Source of the DNA: Daejeonella lutea
GTDB lineage: Bacteria; Bacteroidota; Bacteroidia; Sphingobacteriales; Sphingobacteriaceae
Length of the DNA: 64,000 nucleotides
NCBI RefSeq assembly: GCF_900168015.1
Contig: NZ_FUYR01000002.1
Span: 390,557 to 454,556 of the forward strand
Reading direction: 5' to 3'
Translations under genes and position numbers: made by a program
Shown: positions 18,193-26,811 of the stretch, piece by piece
Numbering within the stretch: the stretch's first letter is position 1
Layout: every line of letters starts with the position of its first letter
Notes under the pieces: generated by a model
Database searches by the model: none
Told to the model about the DNA's origin: nothing
The model's input: the letters and a program-made list of their open reading frames with translations, nothing else

Positions 18193-19193
18193 CAGATCTT
18201 GCTTGCTCTGTCAAATTCTATTTTATTTGCTTCCATCAAAGCTGGATTCTGCTTAATAACCGGCAATGGTACCATTTCATAATGATTCGAAGAGATCACA
18301 GATTTATGTGAGATCTGACGTGGGCCTTCAATCACCCAATCTTTGGTGTTCTTTGTTTCAAATCTGCACGTGTTACAGATAAAATCTTCAACTTCACCGA
18401 ACTCATCTTTACGACCAGTAACGCGCAACACCTCTTCTCCCTTATACCACAGGGTTACTTTTCCCTTACATGTAGGACAGTGACGATGAGCGTCTACAGG
18501 TTTAGAAAACCAAACACGATTCTTAAAACGGAAGGTACGATCGGTTAATGCACCAACCGGGCACACGTCGATAACATTTCCAGAGAAATCATTGTCGATC
18601 GCCTTTTCTATGTATGTTGAGATCTCAGACGCATCTCCGCGACCCAAAATTCCATGTTGGCGGCTGTCTGTAAGTTGATCAGCGACGTAAACACATCTGT
18701 AACATAAAATACAGCGGGTCATATGAAGCTGGATCTTATCGCCAATATCTATTCTGTCAAAAGTGCGCCGTTCAAATTCGTACCGGGTATTGGCAACGCC
18801 GTGCTCGTACGAAAGATCCTGCAAATGACACTCACCAGCCTGATCGCAAACCGGGCAGTCTAAGGGGTGATTTATTAAAAGTATTTCGACGACACCCTTC
18901 CGGGCCTCAATTACTTCTGGAGAAGTTATGTTCTGAACCTCCATACCATCCATAACGCCTGTGCGGCAGGAAGCTACCAGCTTCGGCATAGGACGAGGAT
19001 CTTTTTCAGAACCTTTGCTTACCTTAACAAGGCAGGTACGACACTTTCCACCACTTCCTTCTAGTTTTGAATAGTAACACATAGCGGGTGGAACAATGTC
19101 GCCACCAATCTGGCGCGCAGCATTCAGAATGCTAGTACCTGGTTCTACATCAACTGTTATTCCGTCTATTGTTACTTTAACTTTTTCGCTCAT
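18192..19193 (-). CDS. nuoG: NADH-quinone oxidoreductase subunit G, short form
   Basis: This is the electron-wiring subunit of the peripheral arm. The 333 residues hold the 2Fe-2S domain (CRTCLVKV and upstream Cys), the His-ligated cluster segment (CPVCDQAGECHLQ), the two-cluster ferredoxin part (CILCYRCVYVADQ, VIDVCPVGALTD) and the start of the molybdopterin-like domain (CPTCKGKVTLWYKG), then stop. The large C-terminal molybdopterin-like domain of E. coli NuoG is missing. I believe this short form is usual in Bacteroidota, so it is not read as a truncation. An ATGA overlap joins it to nuoF. Confidence 0.93.
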   Translation of the reverse strand: MSEKVKVTIDGITVDVEPGTSILNAARQIGGDIVPPAMCYYSKLEGSGGKCRTCLVKVSKGSEKDPRPMPKLVASCRTGVMDGMEVQNITSPEVIEARKGVVEILLINHPLDCPVCDQAGECHLQDLSYEHGVANTRYEFERRTFDRIDIGDKIQLHMTRCILCYRCVYVADQLTDSRQHGILGRGDASEISTYIEKAIDNDFSGNVIDVCPVGALTDRTFRFKNRVWFSKPVDAHRHCPTCKGKVTLWYKGEEVLRVTGRKDEFGEVEDFICNTCRFETKNTKDWVIEGPRQISHKSVISSNHYEMVPLPVIKQNPALMEANKIEFDRASKI

Positions 19194-20554
19194 TGACTTA
19201 CCTCCTCTAACTTAGGCAGTGGATCAGCGTATTTTGCTAAACCATAATTCCGCTCCATTGCTTCCTTAGGATTTGTTACATGCCATTCAAATTCATCCCT
19301 GAAGTGCCTGATTGCACTGGCAACTGGCCAGGCAGCAGCATCACCCAATGGACAAATGGTATTGCCCTCAATTTTTTTAGCCACATCAACCAAAAGATCG
19401 ATATCACTCATTTTTCCATGACCGTATTCCAATCTGTGCAGAACTTTCTCCATCCAGCCGGTACCCTCGCGACATGGTGAACATTGTCCGCAACTTTCAT
19501 GGTGATAAAAACGGGCAAAGTTCCAGGTATTTCGAACTATACATTGATCCTCATCAAAAGCAATCAAACCTCCAGAACCAAGCATCGAGCCTGACTGGAA
19601 GCCTCCATCCGAAAGAGATTCATAACTCATCAAACGAGCTTCGTTATTTACTGTCTTAAGAATCAAATTAGCTGGCAGAATTGGAACTGATGATCCTCCG
19701 GCAACTACCGCTTTTAATCGCTTGCCATTGGCAATACCTCCGCAATACTCGTCGGAATACAAAAATTCCTCAACAGGTACTCCCAGGTCTATTTCATATA
19801 CTCCCGGCTTATTCAGGTTTCCTGAGGCAGAAATTAGCTTCGTGCCGGTACTTCTTCCTATGCCAATTTTAGCATATTCTTCGCCGCCATCGTTGATAAT
19901 GGGAACTACTGCAGCAATCGTCTCCACATTATTGACCACTGTAGGACATGCCCAAACTCCTGAAATGGCAGGAAATGGCGGTTTGATCCTTGGATTTCCC
20001 CGTTTACCTTCAAGTGATTCGATTAATGCTGTTTCCTCTCCACAAATATAAGCACCACCTCCCGGCTGAACATATAACTCAAGGTCATATCCTGATCCTA
20101 AAATATTTTTTCCGAGAAAGCCTGCATTTTTAGCTTCCGCGATCGCGCGTTCCAAAATTCTGATCTGTGGCATCATTTCGCCACGTACATATATATATGA
20201 CGTTTTAGCGCCAAGTGCGAAACTTGAAACAATCATTCCCTCAATTAGCAGATGAGGAATGTAAGTCATTAAATAACGGTCTTTGAATGTTCCAGGCTCA
20301 GATTCATCGGCATTACAAACAAGATATCGCTCCTTTCCTTCCGGTTTAGCAAGGAAACTCCATTTCATACCCGTAGGAAAACCAGCACCACCTCTTCCGC
20401 GTAAGCCTGAAGTTTTAACCTCTTCGACGATCGCATCTGGCGACATCGTTTTTAAAGCTTTCTCCACAGACCGGTACCCACCATTCTGACGATAAACATC
20501 AAATGTGTTAATACCAGGGACATTAATATGCTCTAATAATAATTTACGCGCCAT
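19190..20554 (-). CDS. nuoF: NADH-quinone oxidoreductase subunit F
   Basis: This is the NADH- and FMN-binding subunit, 454 residues. Signatures are SGLRGRGGAGFPTGMKWSF (NADH), GGAYICGEETALIESLEG (FMN) and the N3 4Fe-4S motif ESCGQCSPCREGTGWM. It is separated from nuoE by a 90-base repeat-containing gap, the longest between nuoE and nuoH. Confidence 0.97.
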   Translation of the reverse strand: MARKLLLEHINVPGINTFDVYRQNGGYRSVEKALKTMSPDAIVEEVKTSGLRGRGGAGFPTGMKWSFLAKPEGKERYLVCNADESEPGTFKDRYLMTYIPHLLIEGMIVSSFALGAKTSYIYVRGEMMPQIRILERAIAEAKNAGFLGKNILGSGYDLELYVQPGGGAYICGEETALIESLEGKRGNPRIKPPFPAISGVWACPTVVNNVETIAAVVPIINDGGEEYAKIGIGRSTGTKLISASGNLNKPGVYEIDLGVPVEEFLYSDEYCGGIANGKRLKAVVAGGSSVPILPANLILKTVNNEARLMSYESLSDGGFQSGSMLGSGGLIAFDEDQCIVRNTWNFARFYHHESCGQCSPCREGTGWMEKVLHRLEYGHGKMSDIDLLVDVAKKIEGNTICPLGDAAAWPVASAIRHFRDEFEWHVTNPKEAMERNYGLAKYADPLPKLEEVSQ

Positions 20555-20562
20555 TTTAATTT

Positions 20563-20640
20563 GATTTGAGATGCGAGATTTGAGACCTGCCTGCCGGCAG
20601 GCAGATATGAGAAAAATTCAGGCTCAGATCTCAGGTCTCA
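20563..20640. repeat. Dispersed inverted-repeat element between nuoF and nuoE
   Basis: The gap is filled by nested inverted repeats. The outer arms are TGAGACCTG (20581-20589) and CAGGTCTCA (20632-20640). Inside lies a perfect 18-bp palindrome, CTGCCTGCCGGCAGGCAG (20587-20604). The left edge, GATTTGAGATGCGA (20563-20576), recurs exactly at 44440-44453 in the sdhA-sdhB gap. The composition (GAGA/TCTC runs) is unlike coding DNA. It looks like a small non-coding mobile or REP-like element. Confidence 0.8.
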
Positions 20641-20644
20641 GTTC

Positions 20645-21160
20645 TCATATCTTATTCTTTAAATCTTCTATTAGCTGATCAACACTTTGCTCAGTCAGCT
20701 TTTCATAAAATGTATATTCAGGGCCGATCTGCAATACCGGAGCCATTCCGCAAGCTGCAAGACACTCAACACCCCTCCAGCTAAACTTACCATCTGAAGT
20801 CACTTCACCCTCCTTAACTCCTAACGACTTCTCGATATGAGTCATAATCTTTTCTGCACCCACCAGGCAGCAAGGTCCGGTGCGACATACCTCCAGTACA
20901 AATTTTCCCTGGGGGCGCAGGAAGAACATCGTGTAAAAAGTAGCGACTTCATACACCTCTATTGGCTGTATGTTTAAATACGCTGCTACTTTATCCATTG
21001 CTTCCGGACTAACCCAACCATATTCAGCCTGTACGAGGTGAAGAATGGGAAGAAGTCCCGCCTTCTGTTTTCCTTCAGGATAACGGGTTACGATATCATC
21101 AAACTGTTTTACCAGATCTGATGAAAAGTTAATGTCTTTATGTTCAGTTACGCTAAGCAT
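20645..21160 (-). CDS. nuoE: NADH-quinone oxidoreductase subunit E
   Basis: This is the 2Fe-2S (N1a) thioredoxin-like subunit, 171 residues. The four cluster cysteines lie in CRTGPCCLVGAEKI and CLAACGMAPVLQI. It overlaps the 3' end of nuoD by 8 bases. Confidence 0.96.
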   Translation of the reverse strand: MLSVTEHKDINFSSDLVKQFDDIVTRYPEGKQKAGLLPILHLVQAEYGWVSPEAMDKVAAYLNIQPIEVYEVATFYTMFFLRPQGKFVLEVCRTGPCCLVGAEKIMTHIEKSLGVKEGEVTSDGKFSWRGVECLAACGMAPVLQIGPEYTFYEKLTEQSVDQLIEDLKNKI

Positions 21161-22364
21161 CTAATTCTCCTGCGATTACGTTCAAGCTACTCATATTAAT
21201 AATGGCATCTGACAATAACATGCCGGCACTCATAGGCGCATACATCTGATAATTGATGAAGCTCGGGCGACGGAAATGAAGACGATATGGTGATCTCCCG
21301 CCATCATTTACCAGATAGAATCCCAATTCGCCATTACCACCTTCTACAGCGTGATAAACTTCAGTTTTAGGAGTATCTATTTCACCCATCACGATTTTAA
21401 AATGGTAGATCAGTGCCTCCATATTATTGTATACTTCCTCCTTTGGAGGCAAATAAAATTCAGGTACGTCGGCATGAAAAACACCCTTAGGCTCTTTTTC
21501 AATTTTGTCGAGAGCTTGCTGGATAATTCTCAAACTCTGCCACATTTCCTCGTTACGGACGATATACCTGTCGTAAACATCGCCTGTTGTTCCTACCGGG
21601 ATATCAAAATCGAAATCCTCATAAGAGGAATACGGTTCATTTACTCTTACGTCATAATCTACTCCCGTAGCACGCAGAATTGGTCCGCTCCAGCTATAAT
21701 TCAATGCAACTTCTGGATCTACCGCTGCAACACCTGAAGTGCGTTCGATGAAAATTCTGTTTCGGTTAAAAAGCGTTTCAAATTCCTTCAATATAGGTGG
21801 GAATTTTACAAGGAATTTTTTGATCTTGGCAAATGCGATATCGTTGAAATCGCGTTCGAAGCCGCCTATTCTCCCAATATTTGTTGTTAAACGCGCACCG
21901 CAGATTTCTTCGTAAATTTCATAAATATGCTCTCTTTCTTCCATCAGGTATAAAAATCCTGAGAAAGCGCCAGTATCTACACCAAGAATCCCATTACAAA
22001 TAAGATGATCAGAGATTCTTGCCAGTTCCATAACGATTACCCGAAGATAATCGACACGTTTTGGCGTCTTGATATTCAAAAGTTTTTCAACCGTCATGTG
22101 CCATCCCATATTGTTTATCGGGGATGAACAATAATTCATACGATCGGTTAAAGGAGTAATCTGATAGAATGGCCGGTGTTCTGCAATTTTTTCAAATGCC
22201 CGGTGGATATAACCTATTGTGGAAACACCACTTACAATGCGCTCACCATCCATTTCCAGGATATTCTGAAAAACGCCGTGGGTTGCCGGGTGGGTAGGAC
22301 CCAGATTTAAGGTAATTGTCTCCTTTTGAGGATCGTTATCTGAGAGTACTGGGTGGTTTATCAT
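21153..22364 (-). CDS. nuoD: NADH-quinone oxidoreductase subunit D
   Basis: This is the 49-kDa subunit that binds quinone, 403 residues. The motif NLGPTHPATHGVFQN holds the conserved histidines. It ends in MSSLNVIAGELDA with an Arg/Asp-rich C-terminus typical of the family. An ATGA overlap joins it to nuoC. Confidence 0.97.
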   Translation of the reverse strand: MINHPVLSDNDPQKETITLNLGPTHPATHGVFQNILEMDGERIVSGVSTIGYIHRAFEKIAEHRPFYQITPLTDRMNYCSSPINNMGWHMTVEKLLNIKTPKRVDYLRVIVMELARISDHLICNGILGVDTGAFSGFLYLMEEREHIYEIYEEICGARLTTNIGRIGGFERDFNDIAFAKIKKFLVKFPPILKEFETLFNRNRIFIERTSGVAAVDPEVALNYSWSGPILRATGVDYDVRVNEPYSSYEDFDFDIPVGTTGDVYDRYIVRNEEMWQSLRIIQQALDKIEKEPKGVFHADVPEFYLPPKEEVYNNMEALIYHFKIVMGEIDTPKTEVYHAVEGGNGELGFYLVNDGGRSPYRLHFRRPSFINYQMYAPMSAGMLLSDAIINMSSLNVIAGELDA

Positions 22365-22864
22365 CTTCCGAAGAAATAATCCTTTTTATCAACACGGTTT
22401 GGATCTTCGAGAGGATATTCTCGTCTCATTGGGAAAACCGTCATTTCATCAACATTCAAAATTCTTACGAGATTGGGATGGCCCTCGAAATTGACTCCAA
22501 AGAAATCATATGTTTCGCGTTCCATCCAATTTGCACCCTCCCATAAGGAGGTAGCAGTTGGTATTCTTGGGTCATTCCCATCTATAAAAACCTTAACTCT
22601 AACCCGAATATTATTAGTCAAGCTATGGATGTGGTAAATTACTCCGATGGAAAGTTCGAGTTCAGGGAAATGAATTGCAGTGATATCTGTAAGATAGTTG
22701 AATTTAAGCTCTCCGTCCTCTTTTAGAAACCGAAGTACATCCAATATATTATCAGCCGACGTTCCGAAGGTCAATAATCCAAAAGGTTCAGTTGGTACAG
22801 TTATCCTATCCCCAAATTTGGAGGTTAAACTTTGTATTACCTGCTGGTTGTTTATTTTACCCAT
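22361..22864 (-). CDS. nuoC: NADH-quinone oxidoreductase subunit C
   Basis: This is the 30-kDa subunit, separate from NuoD here. The 167 residues include the signature ERETYDFFGVNFEGHPNLVR. It shares one base with the nuoB stop (TAATG). Confidence 0.96.
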   Translation of the reverse strand: MGKINNQQVIQSLTSKFGDRITVPTEPFGLLTFGTSADNILDVLRFLKEDGELKFNYLTDITAIHFPELELSIGVIYHIHSLTNNIRVRVKVFIDGNDPRIPTATSLWEGANWMERETYDFFGVNFEGHPNLVRILNVDEMTVFPMRREYPLEDPNRVDKKDYFFGR

Positions 22865-23406
22865 TACTGGATTCCGTATCTACTTAATAATTCTTTGTAT
22901 TCTGGAGATTCTCTACGTCGGAGAGATTCATTTTTGACCAGCTCCTGTATCTTATTAAAACCATCAATAATTGCTTCGGGCCGGGGTGGACATCCTGGGA
23001 CATACACGTCTACTGGTATTATCTCGTCGATGCCCTGCATAACTGAATAGGTATCAAAAATTCCGCCACTGCTAGCACAAGCTCCAACTGCAATCACCCA
23101 GCGAGGCTCGGCCATCTGCAGATAAACCTGTTTCAAAACTGGCCCCATTTTTTTTGCGATCGTACCCATTACCATTAACAAATCTGCCTGGCGGGGTGAG
23201 AAACTAGGTCGCTCAGATCCAAACCTTGCGAAGTCATAGTGTGAGCCCATCGTGGCCATAAACTCGATACCGCAACAAGACGTCGCGAATGGCAATGGCC
23301 ACAAAGAATGGGAACGTGCCAGACCTACGACTTTATCCATAGACGTCGCGAAGAATCCAGATCCTTCAATACCCGGCGGCGCTTCGACTATTTTTACTTC
23401 ACTCAT
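22864..23406 (-). CDS. nuoB: NADH-quinone oxidoreductase subunit B
   Basis: This subunit carries cluster N2, the direct donor to quinone. The 180 residues contain the tandem cysteines in [21 protein letters not shown] and [13 protein letters not shown] 106-base gap separates it from nuoA. Confidence 0.97.
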   Translation of the reverse strand: MSEVKIVEAPPGIEGSGFFATSMDKVVGLARSHSLWPLPFATSCCGIEFMATMGSHYDFARFGSERPSFSPRQADLLMVMGTIAKKMGPVLKQVYLQMAEPRWVIAVGACASSGGIFDTYSVMQGIDEIIPVDVYVPGCPPRPEAIIDGFNKIQELVKNESLRRRESPEYKELLSRYGIQ

Positions 23407-23512
23407 AATCTCTACTACAAAAATTAATTCAGACAGGTTCGGAGTTGAGCCGCAAATTTAAGAATTTTAGCGCCTATTATTTCCTGGGTCCTTATTTAGA
23501 AACAGTCTATGC

Positions 23513-23884
23513 TTATTCCCAATCGAGAGCCTTTTTCTTAATAATATATATGAATCCCAGCAATAGAGTTCCCATAAAAATGAACATCTCAATTAGTCCA
23601 TTAACACCAAAATCTCGAAAGTTAACAGCCCATGGATACATGAATATTACTTCGATGTCGAACAACACAAACAAAATTGCAACCAGAAAATATTTAATTG
23701 AAAATGGTTGTCTTGCATTTCCAACAGATTTAATACCTGATTCAAACGCAACTAATTTGTCTGAAGTCTTGCGTTTTGGTCCAACCAAATGAGTTATCGT
23801 CATAGTCAGTACCACAAACCCAAGTGCTACCAACATTTGAAAAATAATCGGGAGGTAGTTTACTGCGGTGCTTTGAGCTTCCAT
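23513..23884 (-). CDS. nuoA: NADH-quinone oxidoreductase subunit A
   Basis: This membrane subunit has three helices and 123 residues. The conserved loop is KLVAFESGIKSVGNARQPF, where the usual Cys-containing Y-ECG signature reads FESGI. It is the first gene of the complex I operon, with a consensus promoter ending about 20 bases before the ATG. Confidence 0.95.
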   Translation of the reverse strand: MEAQSTAVNYLPIIFQMLVALGFVVLTMTITHLVGPKRKTSDKLVAFESGIKSVGNARQPFSIKYFLVAILFVLFDIEVIFMYPWAVNFRDFGVNGLIEMFIFMGTLLLGFIYIIKKKALDWE

Positions 23885-23903
23885 ATTCCTGTAATTGTGG
23901 GGG

Positions 23904-23933
23904 CAAAGATAAAAAAAAAGAGCCTCTAAACAA
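23904..23933 (-). promoter_or_regulatory. nuo operon promoter
   Basis: On the minus strand TTG (23933-23931), a 19-base spacer and TATCTTTG (23911-23904) match the Bacteroidota consensus TTG-N19-TAnnTTTG. The nuoA ATG is 19 bases beyond the -7 element, so the 5' leader would be only some 10-15 bases. The -33 element lies in the loop of the terminator of the upstream TPR gene. Confidence 0.75.
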
Positions 23934-23946
23934 TGTTCAGAGGCTC
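23911..23946 (-). terminator. Terminator of the ExbB-TonB-TPR operon
   Basis: The stem GAGCCTCT/AGAGGCTC (23920-23927, 23939-23946) is followed on the minus strand by a run of nine U. It lies 24 bases after the TPR gene and directly before nuoA. Confidence 0.92.
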
Positions 23947-23970
23947 CTCAATATTTATCTATTTAAATTT

Positions 23971-25659
23971 TTACTTACTGCCATCGATTGCCTTCTTGGC
24001 CTGCTGTGCGGTAGTATTATTCGGGTCTAGTGCCAATACTTTATCGAAGTATGTCTTTGCCTTCACATTATCCCCATCACGTCTTGCGGCAACTGATCCA
24101 AGATAAGTATATGCCTCAACCAAACCTCTTACCCCAGCTGGTTTCGCAGCTTCTTCCGGTTTTTCGACAGTTAAAATATTAACGTATTTCTCAAAATATG
24201 GAACTGCTAGTCCTTTCGCATCCTCCGCCCCATCAAGCAATCTGTTGATACGAGCCCTATACTGCCAACCCTGGAAGGTTGTTGGAGCGCGCTGAACCAG
24301 ATAACTAAATGCACTATCAGCTTTTACTAACAAATCATTAGGGGGATTCAGATTAGCATTTTTCTTACCAGCGTAATCAAAGTAATATGATGATCCCAGA
24401 TAGAAGTAGTCAAGCAACTCGCGTTCAGGATTTTTAACCGCGATCTCGTAAGCTTTAGCCGCTTCGTCATATTTCTTGGCTTTGAATAATGCTGACCCAA
24501 TCTCGGCCATCACTCCAGCGTTTGTCGAATCCATTGACACTGCTTTCGTGATATTCTTCATTCCCTCAGCAAACTGGGTAGTATCCTTCATTTGGGCTCT
24601 ACCCAGGTAAAGGTAATCCTGTGAAATAATACGGGTAGGCTCAACTTTTGCCATGAAATCTTTCAACGCCTGTGAACTTGCAGCATAATTTCCGTTCTCA
24701 AAAGCAGAGTAAGCGAGATAACGAAGTACCCTTGGGTTAACTTTATCTAATTTTGCCATCTCATTTGCTTCAACTTCCAGGGCCTTGTAATCTTTCGCCC
24801 ACATTAAAAAGTCCGCATGGCGAAGACGTGAGTCCAAAGACCTATCTGTAAGATCCATATATTTCTCATAGAAAGTCAAACCCTGTTTTAGGCGGCCATC
24901 ATATTCTTTCTGAGAGGTCAATGCCCATGGCAGATATGCTTCAGCTAATTCGCGATAAGCCGGTCCATAATTCGCATCCAATGCTATAACCTTATTATAT
25001 TCTTCAATAGCCTCAGGATATGCCTTCGATAGCTTATTGATTTTGCCAAGTTCAACTTTGGATCTTAACATCGTTTTATCAAGGTCATAAGCTGTTCTGT
25101 ATGCGCTGAAAGCTTCACTGTTCTTCATTTGAGAGCGATAAGCATCACCTAAAGCCAGGTACACCTGAGCATCCTTCTCGTTCAAAGCTTTAGCTTTCTC
25201 AAGGTGTGTTAATGCTTCAGGAATTTTTGGAACTGGAGCATATGTGTATGCCTTACCAATATAAAGATCAGTAGTATGATCTTTCTTTTTAGTCAAAGCA
25301 ATAGCTTTATCAAAGTTTGCTTTAGGGTTTCCTTTTTTTGCCAGATCTACAGCTCCAAGACCAACAAAGTTTAAGGGATATTCTGCATTTGCTGCAGCAC
25401 CTTTATCGAATGCAGCTTTCGCTGAATCAATATAATCAGGTCTCTGATTTATCGGACTAGTGGTTAGATAAAGGTTACCTAACACGAAAAAATTCTCTGC
25501 ATTTGTGGGTTGAGAGGTCGTTAACGACTTTAAAATTGCTTTACCTTTTTGGTATTGTTCAGCGTCAATCGCTTTACGCGCATCAGCTAAACTCTGTGCA
25601 AAAACTGCTGAACCTACTAACATCAACCCCAGGGTTATCTTAACTGCCTTGTTCATCAT
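23971..25659 (-). CDS. Exported tetratricopeptide-repeat protein
   Basis: The product has 562 residues with an N-terminal signal peptide (ITLGLMLVGSAVFAQ) and then TPR-like helical repeats almost to the C-terminus. Examples are AQVYLALGDAYRSQMKNSEA, YGPAYRELAEAYLPWAL and ALDPNNTTAQQAKKAID. It is the last gene of the ExbB/ExbD/TonB/PstS cluster, 22 bases after the pstS-like gene. A periplasmic scaffold or assembly role is an inference from TPR biology and context. The tandem ATG start (MMN) leaves a one-codon ambiguity. Confidence 0.85.
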   Translation of the reverse strand: MMNKAVKITLGLMLVGSAVFAQSLADARKAIDAEQYQKGKAILKSLTTSQPTNAENFFVLGNLYLTTSPINQRPDYIDSAKAAFDKGAAANAEYPLNFVGLGAVDLAKKGNPKANFDKAIALTKKKDHTTDLYIGKAYTYAPVPKIPEALTHLEKAKALNEKDAQVYLALGDAYRSQMKNSEAFSAYRTAYDLDKTMLRSKVELGKINKLSKAYPEAIEEYNKVIALDANYGPAYRELAEAYLPWALTSQKEYDGRLKQGLTFYEKYMDLTDRSLDSRLRHADFLMWAKDYKALEVEANEMAKLDKVNPRVLRYLAYSAFENGNYAASSQALKDFMAKVEPTRIISQDYLYLGRAQMKDTTQFAEGMKNITKAVSMDSTNAGVMAEIGSALFKAKKYDEAAKAYEIAVKNPERELLDYFYLGSSYYFDYAGKKNANLNPPNDLLVKADSAFSYLVQRAPTTFQGWQYRARINRLLDGAEDAKGLAVPYFEKYVNILTVEKPEEAAKPAGVRGLVEAYTYLGSVAARRDGDNVKAKTYFDKVLALDPNNTTAQQAKKAIDGSK

Positions 25660-25681
25660 GTTTGATTTTAATTTAATTTAC

Positions 25682-26590
25682 TTACTTAATAATATTTATT
25701 TCCCGGGACGGAATGCTGTCAGGTAAAAGTCCCGATTTTAGTACAATCCTTTGCCCACGTTCTCCTGCTATAAATGATGCAAAACCTGTGCCCAAACCCG
25801 GGCCGCCTTCACAATTTATTATATACAATGATCTTAACAGTGGATATTGCTCAAGAGCAATATCGTTCTGAAAAGGCTTGTAAAAGGCGTCAGAACCAGG
25901 CTTACCTGCTACGTTCTTAACACCCAATATTTTCAATGAACTAACTTCTTCTTCCAAATCTTCTGGTGGTTGAACTATCCAGTTAACTCCAACCACTCCT
26001 ATTGTTCCGGGATTATCAAAAACGTATTTAATAACCTCTGCGTTCGTCTTAAGAGCATAAACGCCCTGCGCTGGAAGTACTTTAACGGATGCAAGTTCCT
26101 TAAAGTATCTTACTGTACTCGAATTTGCATTATCAAAAATTAAATTACCTAAGGAAGACTTTTCACCCCTAAGTACCTTAATTATATCCTCAACTGTTAC
26201 AGTAGAATCATTAACCGAATTATGAGCAATTAGCGCAATGCCATCGATAGCAAAGCGGTTAACTCTGATTTTTATATTTCTACTTTCAAAATGCTTTCTC
26301 TCGGCAGCAGTCAAATCACGCGACAAGATCGCAATCTGTGAGCTATCATCCAGGAATGAATTAATTAATTCATTCTCTGATTTTCTGATTAACTCAAGCT
26401 TGGCATCTGGATAAGAGCTTTCGAAGACGTAAGTCTGATCTTCAATAATTGGAGCCAGGGACTCGTCTACCAGGATCTTTTCATTACCGCTTGTGTAAGT
26501 CTGAACTTCCGTTTTGTTCTGCGAGCAGGAAGCCAGCAAAAGAAAAAGAACGGCAAGAAATAAAGAACCTGATTTAATAAACTTTATCAT
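25682..26590 (-). CDS. PstS-like phosphate-binding lipoprotein
   Basis: The 302-residue product has a lipoprotein signal with lipobox LLASC and a periplasmic binding-protein fold like PstS. Recognisable parts are the sequences around IAILSRDLTAAE, FAIDGIALIAHNSVND, TVEDIIKVLRGE and YIINCEGGPGLGTGFASFI. No pstCAB genes are near; instead it sits inside a TonB/ExbB/ExbD operon. A role as phosphate sensor or as a TonB-linked binding protein is possible. An ATGA overlap with the small membrane protein upstream shows tight coupling. Confidence 0.82.
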   Translation of the reverse strand: MIKFIKSGSLFLAVLFLLLASCSQNKTEVQTYTSGNEKILVDESLAPIIEDQTYVFESSYPDAKLELIRKSENELINSFLDDSSQIAILSRDLTAAERKHFESRNIKIRVNRFAIDGIALIAHNSVNDSTVTVEDIIKVLRGEKSSLGNLIFDNANSSTVRYFKELASVKVLPAQGVYALKTNAEVIKYVFDNPGTIGVVGVNWIVQPPEDLEEEVSSLKILGVKNVAGKPGSDAFYKPFQNDIALEQYPLLRSLYIINCEGGPGLGTGFASFIAGERGQRIVLKSGLLPDSIPSREINIIK

Positions 26591-26811
26591 TGAGAGCGAA
26601 GCAAACGCACAAATCTTAAAAACGAATATCCAATTAACAGTATGCCAAAAGCAATTCTATAGTTTTGTGACATATCGATGGGAAAATCCTTCCAAAACAT
26701 AATTATAACCCCCAAAACGAAGTAGAGGGTGAACATCCCCAGGCCTAAAATAAACAGAAATCGCTTTGCGGGCGATTTCTGTACTTTTTCCTGTTCTTTA
26801 TCCAAAGCCAT
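26587..26811 (-). CDS. Small membrane protein of the TonB cluster, unknown function
   Basis: The ATG at 26811 shares a base with the tonB stop (TAATG), giving 74 residues; a longer reading would overlap tonB by about 80 bases. A basic N-terminus (QKSPAKR) precedes two hydrophobic segments (FLFILGLGMFTLYFVLGVII and YRIAFGILLIGYSFLRFV) joined by a short loop, so both ends are probably cytoplasmic. Overlaps at both ends place it firmly in the operon between tonB and the PstS-like gene. I recognise no family. Confidence 0.75.
   Translation of the reverse strand: MALDKEQEKVQKSPAKRFLFILGLGMFTLYFVLGVIIMFWKDFPIDMSQNYRIAFGILLIGYSFLRFVRLLRSQ

Noticed and set aside
18192..19193. NuoG as a truncated pseudogene
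   Set aside because: All Fe-S motifs are present, it is coupled by ATGA overlaps to nuoF and nuoH, and a short NuoG is, as far as I know, normal in this phylum.
20283..20489. Plus-strand frames of 60-110 codons antisense to nuoF and other nuo genes
   Set aside because: They are shadows of strongly coding minus-strand genes and have no start signals or domains.
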